Shown here piece by piece: positions 14,090-22,541 of a DNA stretch of 32,642 nucleotides (positions are counted from its first letter, which is position 1; every line of letters starts with the position of its first letter). The notes beneath the pieces are model-generated. The model was given only the letters and a program-made list of their open reading frames with translations. It had not been told where the DNA came from and searched no databases. This stretch comes from Nocardia sp. (lineage in GTDB: Bacteria; Actinomycetota; Actinomycetes; Mycobacteriales; Mycobacteriaceae): NCBI RefSeq assembly GCF_025465275.1, contig NZ_JAODNK010000101.1:1-32642 (forward strand), in the 5' to 3' direction. The position numbers and the translations under genes were made by a program.

Positions 14090-14962
14090 TCAGTCAGCAA
14101 CCTTACGGCTACTTACGAGATGGTGCGTCGAGGGCGGGGCGGGCGGGGCCGGAAGCACGGTGCGTGCCAACTCCTCCTCCGCGGCCCGGCGCACATGCGC
14201 GACATCGGGCTTACCGGCCACCAGATCCTGGACGAAAATCTTCGCCCGGATCATCGGCCTTCGGTACCGGCGTTCCCGCACCACGGCCCGCCGCATGAGC
14301 CCCGCGCGCGAGGAATAGCGCCACCGTGCCCAGGGCGCGCCCGGACGGCTCAAACGCAGCGCGCCGATCAACAGCAGCGGCAGGAAGAACATCCCGAACA
14401 GACCCGTCCAGATCTTGCCCTTGGCAATGACAATCGCGGCCAGCACCAGATTCACCAGCGCGAACACGATCACGAAGGTGCGGTCGGCGGAGTTCGGATC
14501 ATGGCGGACATCACCGAGATTGAGCAGCCACAGCGGATGGAAGCCGAGCAACAGCAGACCGGTCACGGCGACCGCCACGAAGACGGCGTCCACGGAGGTG
14601 CGGCCCTGCTCCTCCCAATACACGTCACGCAGGTAGTAGATGAGCGCGAACTCGTCGAGCACCAGCGCCGCGCCGACCCCGAAGACCGCCGCGAAGACAC
14701 TGATGACCCCGACGCTGCTGTCGTAGAGGGTGACCAGACCCACTCCCGAGGTGAGCACCAGAATCACGCCGAACACCATGTGGTGAATGTGCACATCGCC
14801 GGCCCGCACATTGCCCGGCCACCACCGGACTTCTTTCCGGATGAGCCGCACGCTGATTCGAATCAGCAGAAAACCGACGATGAATCCGAGCAATAGGCAC
14901 GCCAGGGGCAGTCGGCCGGTATCCACCACACCATCGATCCACCACCGCCGCACATGTCCCAT
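14090..14962 (-). CDS. Conserved actinobacterial integral membrane protein
   Basis: Protein of 290 aa with about six hydrophobic segments: LACLLLGFIVGFLLIRISVR, MVFGVILVLTSGVGLVTL, GVISVFAAVFGVGAALVL, AVFVAVAVTGLLLLGF, TFVIVFALVNLVLAAIVIA and GLFGMFFLPLLLIGAL. Conserved polar elements between segments are RAGDVHIHHMVFG (three His near a membrane face) and LDEFALIYYLRDVYWEEQGR, which could bind metal or a cofactor. The C-terminal ~90 residues are basic and cytoplasmic. I recognise it as a type common in actinobacteria but cannot name a function. Start at ATG 14962. It lies upstream of kdc by 24 bases. Confidence 0.75.
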   Translation of the reverse strand: MGHVRRWWIDGVVDTGRLPLACLLLGFIVGFLLIRISVRLIRKEVRWWPGNVRAGDVHIHHMVFGVILVLTSGVGLVTLYDSSVGVISVFAAVFGVGAALVLDEFALIYYLRDVYWEEQGRTSVDAVFVAVAVTGLLLLGFHPLWLLNLGDVRHDPNSADRTFVIVFALVNLVLAAIVIAKGKIWTGLFGMFFLPLLLIGALRLSRPGAPWARWRYSSRAGLMRRAVVRERRYRRPMIRAKIFVQDLVAGKPDVAHVRRAAEEELARTVLPAPPAPPSTHHLVSSRKVAD

Positions 14963-15068
14963 GCCCTCGTCGCCTCCGCGTCACTCCGCAAACACCCTGA
15001 CGAAGCAACGCTACCTGTCGCTCCGAAGTGGACTGAATCCCTCGAGCCTCGTGGTCGTGACGGTGTGG

Positions 15069-15093
15069 ATCCCGGCCAAAAGCATGCCGGGAT
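15069..15093. repeat. 8-bp inverted repeat in the tex/membrane-protein gap
   Basis: ATCCCGGC and GCCGGGAT are perfect arms around a 9-base A-rich loop. It is not adjacent to a stop codon. It might be a dispersed intergenic palindrome of the genome or part of the promoter region of the membrane-protein gene. Confidence 0.6.
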
Positions 15094-15105
15094 GACGGGG
15101 GCCAT

Positions 15106-15170
15106 CTGCCGGAGGCCAGGGCCCCAACTGCCGGAGGCCAGGGGTCCAACTGCCGGGAGGCCTGGCTGAA
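15106..15170. repeat. 22-bp tandem repeat, about three copies
   Basis: The unit begins CTGCCGGAGGCCAGGG and recurs at 15106, 15128 and 15150. The first two copies differ at one position and the third is more diverged and one base shorter. It lies in the 283-base gap between tex and the membrane-protein gene, which holds no gene I can support. Confidence 0.8.
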
Positions 15171-15197
15171 CTGGTGTGGCACGGCGGCCGGAATGCC

Positions 15198-15228
15198 GCA
15201 GGGCAGCCACTTCTTGTGGCTGGCCTGC
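15198..15228 (-). terminator. Terminator hairpin after tex
   Basis: Arms GCAGGGCAGCCAC and GTGGCTGGCCTGC form a 13-bp stem with one mismatch and a five-base TTCTT loop. It begins 17 bases past the tex stop codon. There is no pronounced T tract. Confidence 0.75.
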
Positions 15229-15245
15229 GATTTCGGACTGTGTGA

Positions 15246-17825
15246 TTATTTGCCGAAGCCGGCCTTGCGGAGGGCGTCGGCCATGGAACCGCTCGGGGCG
15301 GACTGCGGGCGGTTGCCCTGCTGGCGGGCGCCGCCGCCCTGCCCACCCTGGCGTGCCGCGCCGCCCTGCCCACCCTGGCGTGCGCCGCCGCCTTGGCCAC
15401 CCTGGCGTGCGGCGCCGTCTTGGCCACCCTGGCGTGCGCCGCCGCCTTGGCCACCTTGGCGGGGGTTGCCCTGGCCACCCTGGCGGGGGCGGTTGTCATT
15501 GGCCGGCGGGCGCTGGCCCTGGCCGCCGCGCGGACGGCCTTCGCCGCGTTCGGGTTTCGGAGCGCCGGGCTCGTCGTCGAGGCGCAGGGACAGGCCGATG
15601 CGCTGGCGCTGCACATCCACCTCCATGACCTTGACCTTCACCACATCACCGGACTTCACGACCTCGCGCGGGTCCTTGATGAAGTTGTGCGACATGGCGG
15701 AGACGTGCACCAGGCCGTCCTGGTGGACGCCGATATCGATGAAGGCGCCGAACGCGGCCACATTGGTGACCACACCTTCGAGCACCATGCCGGGCTCGAG
15801 ATCGCCGACCTTCTCGATGCCCGCGGCGAATTCGGCGGTCTTGAATTCGGGACGCGGGTCGCGGCCGGGCTTCTCGAGTTCGGCGATGATGTCGGTGACG
15901 GTCGGGACACCGAAGCGCTCATCGGTGAAGTCCGCGGGCCGCAGGGAGCGCAGCGCCGTGGTGTTGCCGATGAGCTCGTGCACGCCGCGGCCGCTGGCTT
16001 CGAGCATGCGGCGGACGACGGGGTACGCCTCCGGGTGCACGGACGAGGTGTCGAGCGGATCCTCGCCCTCGCGAATGCGGAGGAAGCCCGCGCACTGCTC
16101 GAAAGCCTTGGGGCCCAGGCGCGGCACGCTCAGCAGTGCGGTGCGGCTGCGGAAGGGACCATTGGCATCGCGGTGCGCGACAATGCTTTCCGCGACCGAG
16201 CCGGTAATGCCGGAAACGCGCGACAGCAGCGGCACCGACGCGGTATTGACGTCCACCCCGACCGCGTTCACCGCATCTTCGACCACCGCGCCGAGCGAGC
16301 GCGCGAGCAGGGTTTCGGAGATGTCGTGCTGGTACTGGCCGACGCCGATGGACTTGGGGTCGATCTTCACCAGCTCGGCGAGCGGGTCCTGCAGCCGGCG
16401 TGCGATGGAGACCGCTCCACGCAGGGACACATCCATATCGGGCAACTCCACCGAGGCGTACGCCGAGGCCGAGTACACCGAGGCGCCCGCTTCGGAGACC
16501 ACGATCTTGGTGGGCTTGTTTTCCGGAATGCGCGAGATGAGCTCGGCGGCAAGGGCATCGGTCTCGCGGGAGGCGGTGCCGTTGCCGATGGCGATGAGCT
16601 CCACATTGAATCGCGCGACCAGCGCGCCGAGCACTGCGAGCGACTTCTCGGTCTGCCCCGTGTGCGGGTAGATGACCTCGGTGGCGACGGCCTTGCCGGT
16701 GGAGTCGACCACGGCCACCTTCACACCGGTGCGGAAGCCCGGGTCCAGGCCCATGGTGGTGCGGGTACCGGCGGGCGCGGCCAGCAGCAGGTCACGCAGG
16801 TTCATGGCGAATACGTCGACCGCATCGCGTTCGGCGGACTGGCGCAGGCGCATTCGAGTATCGATGCCCAGGCTCACCAGCAGCTTGGTCCGCCACGCCC
16901 AGCGCACGGTGTCCAGCAGCCAGGTGTCGGCCGCACGCCCCCGCTCGGCAATGCCGAACTTGTAGGCGATGCGGCCCTCGTAAATGGTGCGCTCGCCGGG
17001 CTCGGGAGGGGCGGAGCTTGCGGAGCCCCCATTGGACACTGTGTCCGCGTCGGCCGCGAGGTGCAGGGTGAGCACCTCTTCCTTCTCACCGCGCAGCAGC
17101 GCCAGAATGCGGTGCGAGGGCAGCTTGGTGAACGGCTCGCTGAATTCGAAGTAGTCGGAGAACTTGGACCCCGCCTCCTCCTTGCCGGCACGCACGCTGG
17201 AGCTGACCTGTCCGCGCGTCCACATGAGCTCGCGCAGTTCACCGACCAGGTCGGCATCTTCGGCAAAACGCTCGACCAGGATGGAACGCGCACCGTCGAG
17301 CTGTTCGGCGTTGTACTGCGCGGGATCGGTGGCCGGATCGTTGATCAGGGCATCGGCGACGGGCTCGTGCCCGGCTTCGCGCGCGATCTGCGCCTTGGTG
17401 CGCCGCTTCGGCTTGTACGGCAGGTAGATGTCTTCGAGGCGGGCCTTGGTATCGGCGAGCATGAGCTGCGAATGCAGTTCGGGATCCAATTTGCCCTGGC
17501 CGCGTATGGATTCGATGATCGAACCGCGGCGCTCGTCGAGTTCGCGCAGGTAGTGCAGACGCTCATCGAGCGTACGGAGCTGAGCGTCGTCGAGCCCGCC
17601 GGTGACCTCCTTGCGGTAGCGGGCCACGAACGGCACGGTCGAGCCGCCGTCCAGTAGTTCGATGGTCGCACGCACCTGCTCGTCCCGCACGCCCAGCTCA
17701 TCGGCGATACGCCGACTGACGCTGCCGAGTCGAACGGCGCTCTCGGTTCCTGTGCTCACGGTGCTCGCGGCACCTGTGGTGTCCACGCTGACGGGTTCGG
17801 AGGCTGTCGTCACGCCCGCAGACAC
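15246..17825 (-). CDS. tex: RNA-binding transcription accessory protein Tex, with repetitive RQGG tail
   Basis: Cytoplasmic nucleic-acid-binding protein of 859 aa, related to eukaryotic Spt6. Domains in order: N-terminal Tex region (VPFVARYRKEVTGGLDDAQLR; LPYKPKRRTKAQIAREAG), a YqgF-like RNase H fold near residues 345-440 (GLDPGFRTGVKVAVVD; AIGNGTASRETD), helix-hairpin-helix motifs (LLSRVSGITGSVAESIVAHR), and an S1 domain near 660-740 (GVVTNVAAFGAFIDIGVHQDGLVHVS). The family is usually about 750-780 aa. The excess is a Gly/Arg/Gln-rich tail at 781-833 made of 9-residue repeats, ending in MADALRKAGFGK. GTG 17825 is used; GTG 17813 is possible. It is followed by its own hairpin and preceded by the sugar-transport operon. 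Confidence 0.95.
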   Translation of the reverse strand: MSAGVTTASEPVSVDTTGAASTVSTGTESAVRLGSVSRRIADELGVRDEQVRATIELLDGGSTVPFVARYRKEVTGGLDDAQLRTLDERLHYLRELDERRGSIIESIRGQGKLDPELHSQLMLADTKARLEDIYLPYKPKRRTKAQIAREAGHEPVADALINDPATDPAQYNAEQLDGARSILVERFAEDADLVGELRELMWTRGQVSSSVRAGKEEAGSKFSDYFEFSEPFTKLPSHRILALLRGEKEEVLTLHLAADADTVSNGGSASSAPPEPGERTIYEGRIAYKFGIAERGRAADTWLLDTVRWAWRTKLLVSLGIDTRMRLRQSAERDAVDVFAMNLRDLLLAAPAGTRTTMGLDPGFRTGVKVAVVDSTGKAVATEVIYPHTGQTEKSLAVLGALVARFNVELIAIGNGTASRETDALAAELISRIPENKPTKIVVSEAGASVYSASAYASVELPDMDVSLRGAVSIARRLQDPLAELVKIDPKSIGVGQYQHDISETLLARSLGAVVEDAVNAVGVDVNTASVPLLSRVSGITGSVAESIVAHRDANGPFRSRTALLSVPRLGPKAFEQCAGFLRIREGEDPLDTSSVHPEAYPVVRRMLEASGRGVHELIGNTTALRSLRPADFTDERFGVPTVTDIIAELEKPGRDPRPEFKTAEFAAGIEKVGDLEPGMVLEGVVTNVAAFGAFIDIGVHQDGLVHVSAMSHNFIKDPREVVKSGDVVKVKVMEVDVQRQRIGLSLRLDDEPGAPKPERGEGRPRGGQGQRPPANDNRPRQGGQGNPRQGGQGGGARQGGQDGAARQGGQGGGARQGGQGGAARQGGQGGGARQQGNRPQSAPSGSMADALRKAGFGK
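15327..15485 (-). repeat. 27-bp coding tandem repeat in tex (RQGGQGGGA units)
   Basis: Six copies encode RQGGQGNP, then RQGGQGGGA and RQGGQDGAA variants. The DNA copies are very similar, indicating recent expansion. The product resembles the RGG-type disordered regions that bind RNA and promote condensates in other proteins; that analogy is inference. Confidence 0.9.
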
Positions 17826-17897
17826 TACCGCCGTCCGCTGACAGCCCGGGACAGTGCCGCACCGAAACGTTGCGGCGACACGCTGTCCTGGGGCCGG

Positions 17898-18899
17898 TCA
17901 GGAGCCGCTGGAGAGTCGGGTCATCAGTTGTTTGCGATAGGAGTCGAGGATGACGGCGACGATGATGACGGTGCCGGTCACCATGGTTCGCTGGAAGTCC
18001 GAAACGCCCATGAGCAGCAGGCCGTTGGTCAGCACACCGAGCAGGCAGGCGCCGAGCAGGGTGCCGATCACCGAACCGCGGCCGCCGGACAGGCTGGCGC
18101 CGCCGATCACCACGGCGGCAATGGCATTGAGTTCGTAACCCTGGCCGAGGATCGGGCTGGCCACGCCGAGCCGGGCCATATAGATCACGGCGGCCACTCC
18201 GACGCACAGTCCGCCGATGACGAAGCAGACGATCTTGATCAGATTGGTTCGGTGGCCCGAAAGTCGCACCGCCTCTTCATTATTGCCCGTCGCGTAGACC
18301 AACCGCCCGAAGACGGTGCGGGACAGCACGAACCAGGCCACCGCGACGATCAGCAGCGCCACCGCGAAGACCGCCGGAATACCGGCGACGGTCGCCGTGC
18401 CGAAGCTCGTCATCGCGCCGGGCAGGTTGTAGATCGTCCGAGCGCCGGTGTACTGCTCGGCCGCCCCGCGCGCGACATAGAGCATGCCGAGCGTGACGAT
18501 GAACGACGGCACCCGCCAGCGCTCGGTGACGAAGCCGTTGATCAGGCCGCAGACCGCGCCGATGAGAACGCTGAGGCCGAGGGCGGCCGGAATCGCGGAC
18601 GAGCCGCCGTTCTCCATCGCCTTGCCCGCCACCACCGCACACAGCGCGATGACCGAACCGACCGAAAGATCGATGCCGCCGACCAGGATCACGAACGTCA
18701 TGCCCACTGCCAGCACGGTATTGAGCGTGATCTGGGTCATGATGTCGCGAATATTGCCCGTTGTCGCGAAATGCGGTGCGGCAGCGAGGAAGAACGCCGC
18801 CAGCGCGACCAGCGCGACACCGATACCGGCCTCGCCGAGCACCTGGCTCAGCACCCGTCCGGCACGGTTGTCGGCGCGCGCCGTGCTGAGAGAAGTCAT
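17898..18899 (-). CDS. Sugar ABC transporter permease, RbsC type
   Basis: Integral membrane subunit of 333 aa, forming the channel of a carbohydrate importer (CUT2 class). It is strongly hydrophobic with about 8-10 transmembrane helices. The class motif FVILVGGIDLSVGSVIALCAVV appears near residues 70-90 and the cytoplasmic coupling region IGGASLSGGRGSVIGTLLGACL near 265-290; RVPSFIVTLGMLYVARGAA is also typical. ATG 18899 overlaps the ATPase gene's TGA by 4 bases. It is last gene of the lacI-SBP-ATPase-permease operon. The sugar is not determined; ribose, xylose or a polyol are plausible. Confidence 0.93.
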   Translation of the reverse strand: MTSLSTARADNRAGRVLSQVLGEAGIGVALVALAAFFLAAAPHFATTGNIRDIMTQITLNTVLAVGMTFVILVGGIDLSVGSVIALCAVVAGKAMENGGSSAIPAALGLSVLIGAVCGLINGFVTERWRVPSFIVTLGMLYVARGAAEQYTGARTIYNLPGAMTSFGTATVAGIPAVFAVALLIVAVAWFVLSRTVFGRLVYATGNNEEAVRLSGHRTNLIKIVCFVIGGLCVGVAAVIYMARLGVASPILGQGYELNAIAAVVIGGASLSGGRGSVIGTLLGACLLGVLTNGLLLMGVSDFQRTMVTGTVIIVAVILDSYRKQLMTRLSSGS

Positions 18900-20422
18900 G
18901 CTGCACTGCCGTTCTTCAGATAGCCGGAGTAGGCGAGATTGAGGATGTGTTCCGCGTCGAAATCCGCGCGGCCGACCGCACCGGCGATCCGTCCGGCCGA
19001 GAAGACGAGGATGCGGTCGCAGATGCCGATGAGTTCGGACAGATCGGAGGACACCACCAGCACACCCTTGCCCGCATCGGCCAGGTCGAGCAGGAGTTGG
19101 TGGATCTCGTAGCGGGCGCCGACATCGATGCCGCGCGTGGGCTCGTCGACTATCAGCAAATCGGCATCGGCGGCCAGCCAGCGACCGAGCACAACCTTCT
19201 GCTGATTGCCGCCGGACAGTGATCGAACGGTCTGCTCCGGTCCGCTCGCCTTGATCCGGAGCTTTTCGGAAAGCTCACGGGCAGAGTCGGTTTCGGTCCT
19301 CCTCCAGAGTAGCCCCGACCGGCTGACCTTGTCCAGGGAGGCCAGGCTGAGATTCGCGGCGATCGATAGATCCAGTACCAGTCCCTGCGCTTTGCGATCT
19401 TCGGTCAGGAAACTGATGCCGCGCCGGACGGCGTCGCGCGGGCTCCTGATCCGCGCATCGCGGCCGCGCACGGAGACGGCGCCGCGCACCGGCCGATCCG
19501 CGCCGAAAATCGCGCGCATCGCCTCGGTGCGCCCGGAACCCACGAGTCCCGCGACGCCGACGACCTCACCCGCGCATACGGCGAACGAGATCGGTGGTGT
19601 CCGCGCCGCGACGGAAAGGTCACTGACGCACAGTATTTCGTCCCCCCTGGGCCGCGCGGTGACCGGCGGGAACTCGGCAGCCAGGTCACGCCCGACCATC
19701 ATGCGGACCAAACCCGGAATGTCGATATCGGCGATCTCACGCGCGGCGACGCTGGTTCCATTGCGCAGCACCGTGACTCGGTCGCCGATCTCGAAGATCT
19801 CGTCGAGGTGATGGGAGATGAAGATGATCGCGACACCATCCGTTCTGAGCCGGCGCATCACCTTGAACAGTGTCGCGGTCTCGCGCGGGGTGAGCGTCGA
19901 GGTCGGCTCATCCATGATCAGCAGCCGACATTCGGTGGACAGCGCCTTGGCGATCTCGATCAACTGCTGTTGCGCAATGCCCAGCCGGCCGACCGGGATA
20001 TCCGGTGACACCTCGAGGCCGACCTGTTCGAGCAGGCTCTCGGCGCGCACCCGCATGGCGCGGCGGTCGACAATGCCGAACCGGCGCGGCAGGTGCTGCA
20101 AGAAGAGGTTCTCGGCGACCGTGAGGGCCGGTAGCAGCGCCAATTCCTGGTGTACGACCTGGATTCCGGCGCGCAGTGCGGCGGCGGTATCGGCGGGGTG
20201 GTGCTCGGCGCCACCGATAATCATCCGGCCCGCGTCCGGCTGTTCCACGCCCGCAAGGCATTTCACCAGCGTCGATTTGCCCGCACCGTTTTCGCCTATC
20301 AGCACGTGGATTTCACCGGCGCGGACGCTCAGGTCCACACCACCCAGGGCGGTGACGCCCGGATAGCGCTTGGTCAAACCGGCGATCTGGAGGAGGGCGC
20401 CGGTCTCTGGCTCGGGGTTCAT
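18896..20422 (-). CDS. Sugar ABC transporter ATP-binding protein, RbsA type (two NBDs)
   Basis: Cytoplasmic ATPase of 508 aa with two fused nucleotide-binding domains, as in CUT2 importers. NBD1 has Walker A GENGAGKST at 43-51, signature LGIAQQQLIEIAKAL and Walker B LLIMDEPTSTL. NBD2 has a degenerate Walker A (GLVGSGRTE), intact signature LSGGNQQKVVLGRWL and Walker B LLIVDEPTRGIDVG, a normal asymmetry for this class. ATG 20422 (MNPEPETG) is chosen for its GGGAGC ribosome binding site; the frame continues upstream to 20548 across a hairpin and into the binding-protein gene. It overlaps the permease by 4 bases. Confidence 0.95.
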   Translation of the reverse strand: MNPEPETGALLQIAGLTKRYPGVTALGGVDLSVRAGEIHVLIGENGAGKSTLVKCLAGVEQPDAGRMIIGGAEHHPADTAAALRAGIQVVHQELALLPALTVAENLFLQHLPRRFGIVDRRAMRVRAESLLEQVGLEVSPDIPVGRLGIAQQQLIEIAKALSTECRLLIMDEPTSTLTPRETATLFKVMRRLRTDGVAIIFISHHLDEIFEIGDRVTVLRNGTSVAAREIADIDIPGLVRMMVGRDLAAEFPPVTARPRGDEILCVSDLSVAARTPPISFAVCAGEVVGVAGLVGSGRTEAMRAIFGADRPVRGAVSVRGRDARIRSPRDAVRRGISFLTEDRKAQGLVLDLSIAANLSLASLDKVSRSGLLWRRTETDSARELSEKLRIKASGPEQTVRSLSGGNQQKVVLGRWLAADADLLIVDEPTRGIDVGARYEIHQLLLDLADAGKGVLVVSSDLSELIGICDRILVFSAGRIAGAVGRADFDAEHILNLAYSGYLKNGSAA

Positions 20423-20448
20423 ACTGCTCCCAGTGATCTCGGGATATG

Positions 20449-20484
20449 CCGGGGTGGAGTCGATTCCGATCGGCTCCACCCCGG
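20449..20484 (-). terminator. Intercistronic hairpin between binding-protein and ATPase genes
   Basis: CCGGGGTGGAG and CTCCACCCCGG are perfect 11-bp arms, and the interior adds CGAT/ATCG after one mismatch, leaving a four-base loop. It starts 21 bases after the binding-protein stop and ends 26 bases before the ATPase start. It could terminate part of the transcripts or protect the upstream mRNA 3' end, giving more binding protein than ATPase. Confidence 0.75.
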
Positions 20485-20505
20485 CCGTTGTCCGCGTCGG
20501 GCCCC

Positions 20506-21462
20506 TCACGCCCCGGCGGTGACGACGTTCATCCGGGTCTTCTGCCACCCGGTGACGGGCTGGCCGCCGATCAACTGCATGGCGACGTCGATACCGTCAC
20601 CCGCCTGCTCGGAGCCGAATTGGTCGAGGGTCGCCAGCATCGGGCCGTTCTGCAGGAACGTCTTCACGGCCGGAATATTGTCGATGGAAACAACTTTGAC
20701 GTTCGCGTGCCGCTCCTGAACGACCTTGATGACGCCCAGCGCCATGGAATCATTGGAGGCCATCACGCCCTGGATATCCGGGTGCGCGGTGAGCATATTG
20801 CCGAAAACGGTGTAGGCCTCGTCGGTTTCCCAGTGCGCGGTCCTGGAATCGAGCAGGTTCAGGGTCGACTCGCCGATGGTGTCGTTGAAGCCGTTCTTCC
20901 GTTGCAGCGCATTGTCCGCACCGGGATTACCCTCCAGCACAACAACTTTGCCGCCCGGTCCGACGGCCTTGGCCAGCACGTCACCGACCTGCTTGGCCCC
21001 GGCCCGATTGTCCGGGCCGACCAGTGGGATCTGCACACCGGCCGCCGCGAGCGCATCGGGGTCGAGCGCGACGTCGATATTGACAACCTTGATACCGGCC
21101 CTACCTGCCTTGACCACCGACTGCACCAGCGCCTTCGAATCGGCCGGCGCGATGACAATGGCCTGTACCTGCTGGGTGATGCACTTGTCGACCAGAGCGA
21201 TCTGCCCGTCGACATCGGTCTCGTTCTGAATGCCGGCGGTCTGCAGGTCGAGCGTGCCGAGCTTGTCGACGTGTTCCTTGGCGCCCTTCTGCATCTGCTG
21301 GAAGTACTCGTTGGCGAGCGACTTCATGATCAGGCAGACCGTGGGCTTGCCATTGGCATTCGTGGCCGGGCTCGATGTCGTCGATTCGGTGCCACAGGCG
21401 CTGAGCGCCGCCGTGGTCGCCGCGGTCACGACAGCGAGTACCAACCTTGTGCTTCTTCGCAT
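20506..21462 (-). CDS. Sugar ABC transporter substrate-binding lipoprotein, RbsB type
   Basis: Periplasmic-type sugar-binding protein of 318 aa, anchored by a lipid. A basic start and hydrophobic run lead to lipobox LSAC with the modified Cys at 23. The type 1 periplasmic-binding fold shows KPTVCLIMKSLANEYFQQMQKGA, IQNETDVDGQIALVDKCITQ, VVVLEGNPGADNALQRKNGF and VMASNDSMALGVIKVVQER, close to RbsB-like proteins. ATG 21462 has GAGAGGG about 9 bases upstream. It sits 42 bases after lacI and is presumably co-transcribed with it. The ligand cannot be told from sequence alone. Confidence 0.93.
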   Translation of the reverse strand: MRRSTRLVLAVVTAATTAALSACGTESTTSSPATNANGKPTVCLIMKSLANEYFQQMQKGAKEHVDKLGTLDLQTAGIQNETDVDGQIALVDKCITQQVQAIVIAPADSKALVQSVVKAGRAGIKVVNIDVALDPDALAAAGVQIPLVGPDNRAGAKQVGDVLAKAVGPGGKVVVLEGNPGADNALQRKNGFNDTIGESTLNLLDSRTAHWETDEAYTVFGNMLTAHPDIQGVMASNDSMALGVIKVVQERHANVKVVSIDNIPAVKTFLQNGPMLATLDQFGSEQAGDGIDVAMQLIGGQPVTGWQKTRMNVVTAGA

Positions 21463-21504
21463 TTCGGGTAACCCTCTCTTGTTGGAGCTATGTCAGACGA
21501 GGCG

Positions 21505-22536
21505 CTACCCGATGGCCGAATCGCCGCCGAGCGGATCGGGGCACCCGCAGGATCCGCGCGCGACGAGCGTGGTGGCATGGGTGATCCGGCTCGGCGCGAG
21601 TGCGGGATCGGCGATCTTGGCCAAGAGCCACTCGACCGCCGAGCGGCCCAGACTCTCGAAGGGCTGCCGCATGGTGGTGAGCGCGGGCACCGTGTAGGCG
21701 CTGCCCTCAATACCGTCGAAGGCGCAGATCGCCAGGTCCTGCGGGACCCGCAGGCCCAGCTCGGCAGCGGCGCGCAGGACGCCGAGCGCCTGCTCATCGC
21801 TGGCCACGAACAGCGCTTCGGGACGGTCCGTCCGGGCCAGCAGCGCCCGGCCCGCGCGATATCCGTGCGCCCGGCCGAAGGCCGCATGCACCAGCATGCC
21901 GTCCTCCGGACCCTGCCCGGCGTCGGCGAGCGCCCGCCGCCATCCCACGACACGTTCCACCGTCGGATGGATGCCCGCCAGGCCCGAGATACATCCGATC
22001 CGCGTAAACCCGTGGTCCAGTAGGTGTTTCGTCGCCGCGTAGGCACCGCCCGCATTGTCGACCAGGACGTGCGAAGCGCCCGGCAACTCGATTTCGCGAT
22101 CCAGCACCAGGCGCGGGACGGTCGTCCCGGAGAGTTCGGTGACCCAGCTGCCGGCCCCGTGCGCGGGAGCGACGATCAGCCCGTCGACCTGCCGGTCGAT
22201 CAGTATCCGGATGTAGGCGGCCTCACGCTCGTCATTGTCGACGGCATTGCCGAGCAGCAGCACGTACCCGGCCTCGAACGCGACATCCTCGATGGCCCTG
22301 GCGAGTTCGGCGAAGAAGGGGTTCGAGTTGTCCGGCACGACGAGCCCGAGCGTCATGGTCCGCGAGGTCTTCAGCGACCGGGCGACCGCATTGGGCCGAT
22401 ATCCCAATTCCGCGATGGCGGCGACGATTCGGGCCCGGGTGGCCGGCGCCACCCCGCGTGGCCCGTCATTGAGCACGTAACTGACCATGGCTTCCGACGT
22501 TCCCGCCAGTTGCGCCACATCGCGCCGCGTCACCAT
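21505..22536 (-). CDS. LacI family transcriptional regulator
   Basis: Sugar-responsive repressor of 343 aa. The N-terminal helix-turn-helix is VTRRDVAQLAGTSEAMVSYVLND, followed by the hinge helix RPNAVARSLKT. The effector-binding core follows (LGLVVPDNSNPFFAELARAIED; VDGLIVAPAHG; ASDEQALGVLRAAAELGLRVPQDLAICAFDG). ATG 22536 starts right at the HTH with a GAGG upstream; the frame extends to 22584 through the palindromic operator, which argues against that start. It is first gene of the transporter operon and very likely its local regulator, probably binding the palindrome at its own start. Confidence 0.94.
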   Translation of the reverse strand: MVTRRDVAQLAGTSEAMVSYVLNDGPRGVAPATRARIVAAIAELGYRPNAVARSLKTSRTMTLGLVVPDNSNPFFAELARAIEDVAFEAGYVLLLGNAVDNDEREAAYIRILIDRQVDGLIVAPAHGAGSWVTELSGTTVPRLVLDREIELPGASHVLVDNAGGAYAATKHLLDHGFTRIGCISGLAGIHPTVERVVGWRRALADAGQGPEDGMLVHAAFGRAHGYRAGRALLARTDRPEALFVASDEQALGVLRAAAELGLRVPQDLAICAFDGIEGSAYTVPALTTMRQPFESLGRSAVEWLLAKIADPALAPSRITHATTLVARGSCGCPDPLGGDSAIG

Positions 22537-22541
22537 ATCGA

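Noticed and set aside
15327..15485. CRISPR-like array of 27-bp repeats
   Set aside because: The repeats are contiguous without spacers, stay in the tex reading frame and encode a coherent Gly/Arg/Gln tail.
15393..17657. 754-codon open frame on the plus strand opposite tex
   Set aside because: It is antisense to a clear Tex protein, is rich in His/Gly/Arg/Asp as expected from GC-rich shadow frames, and has no recognisable domain.
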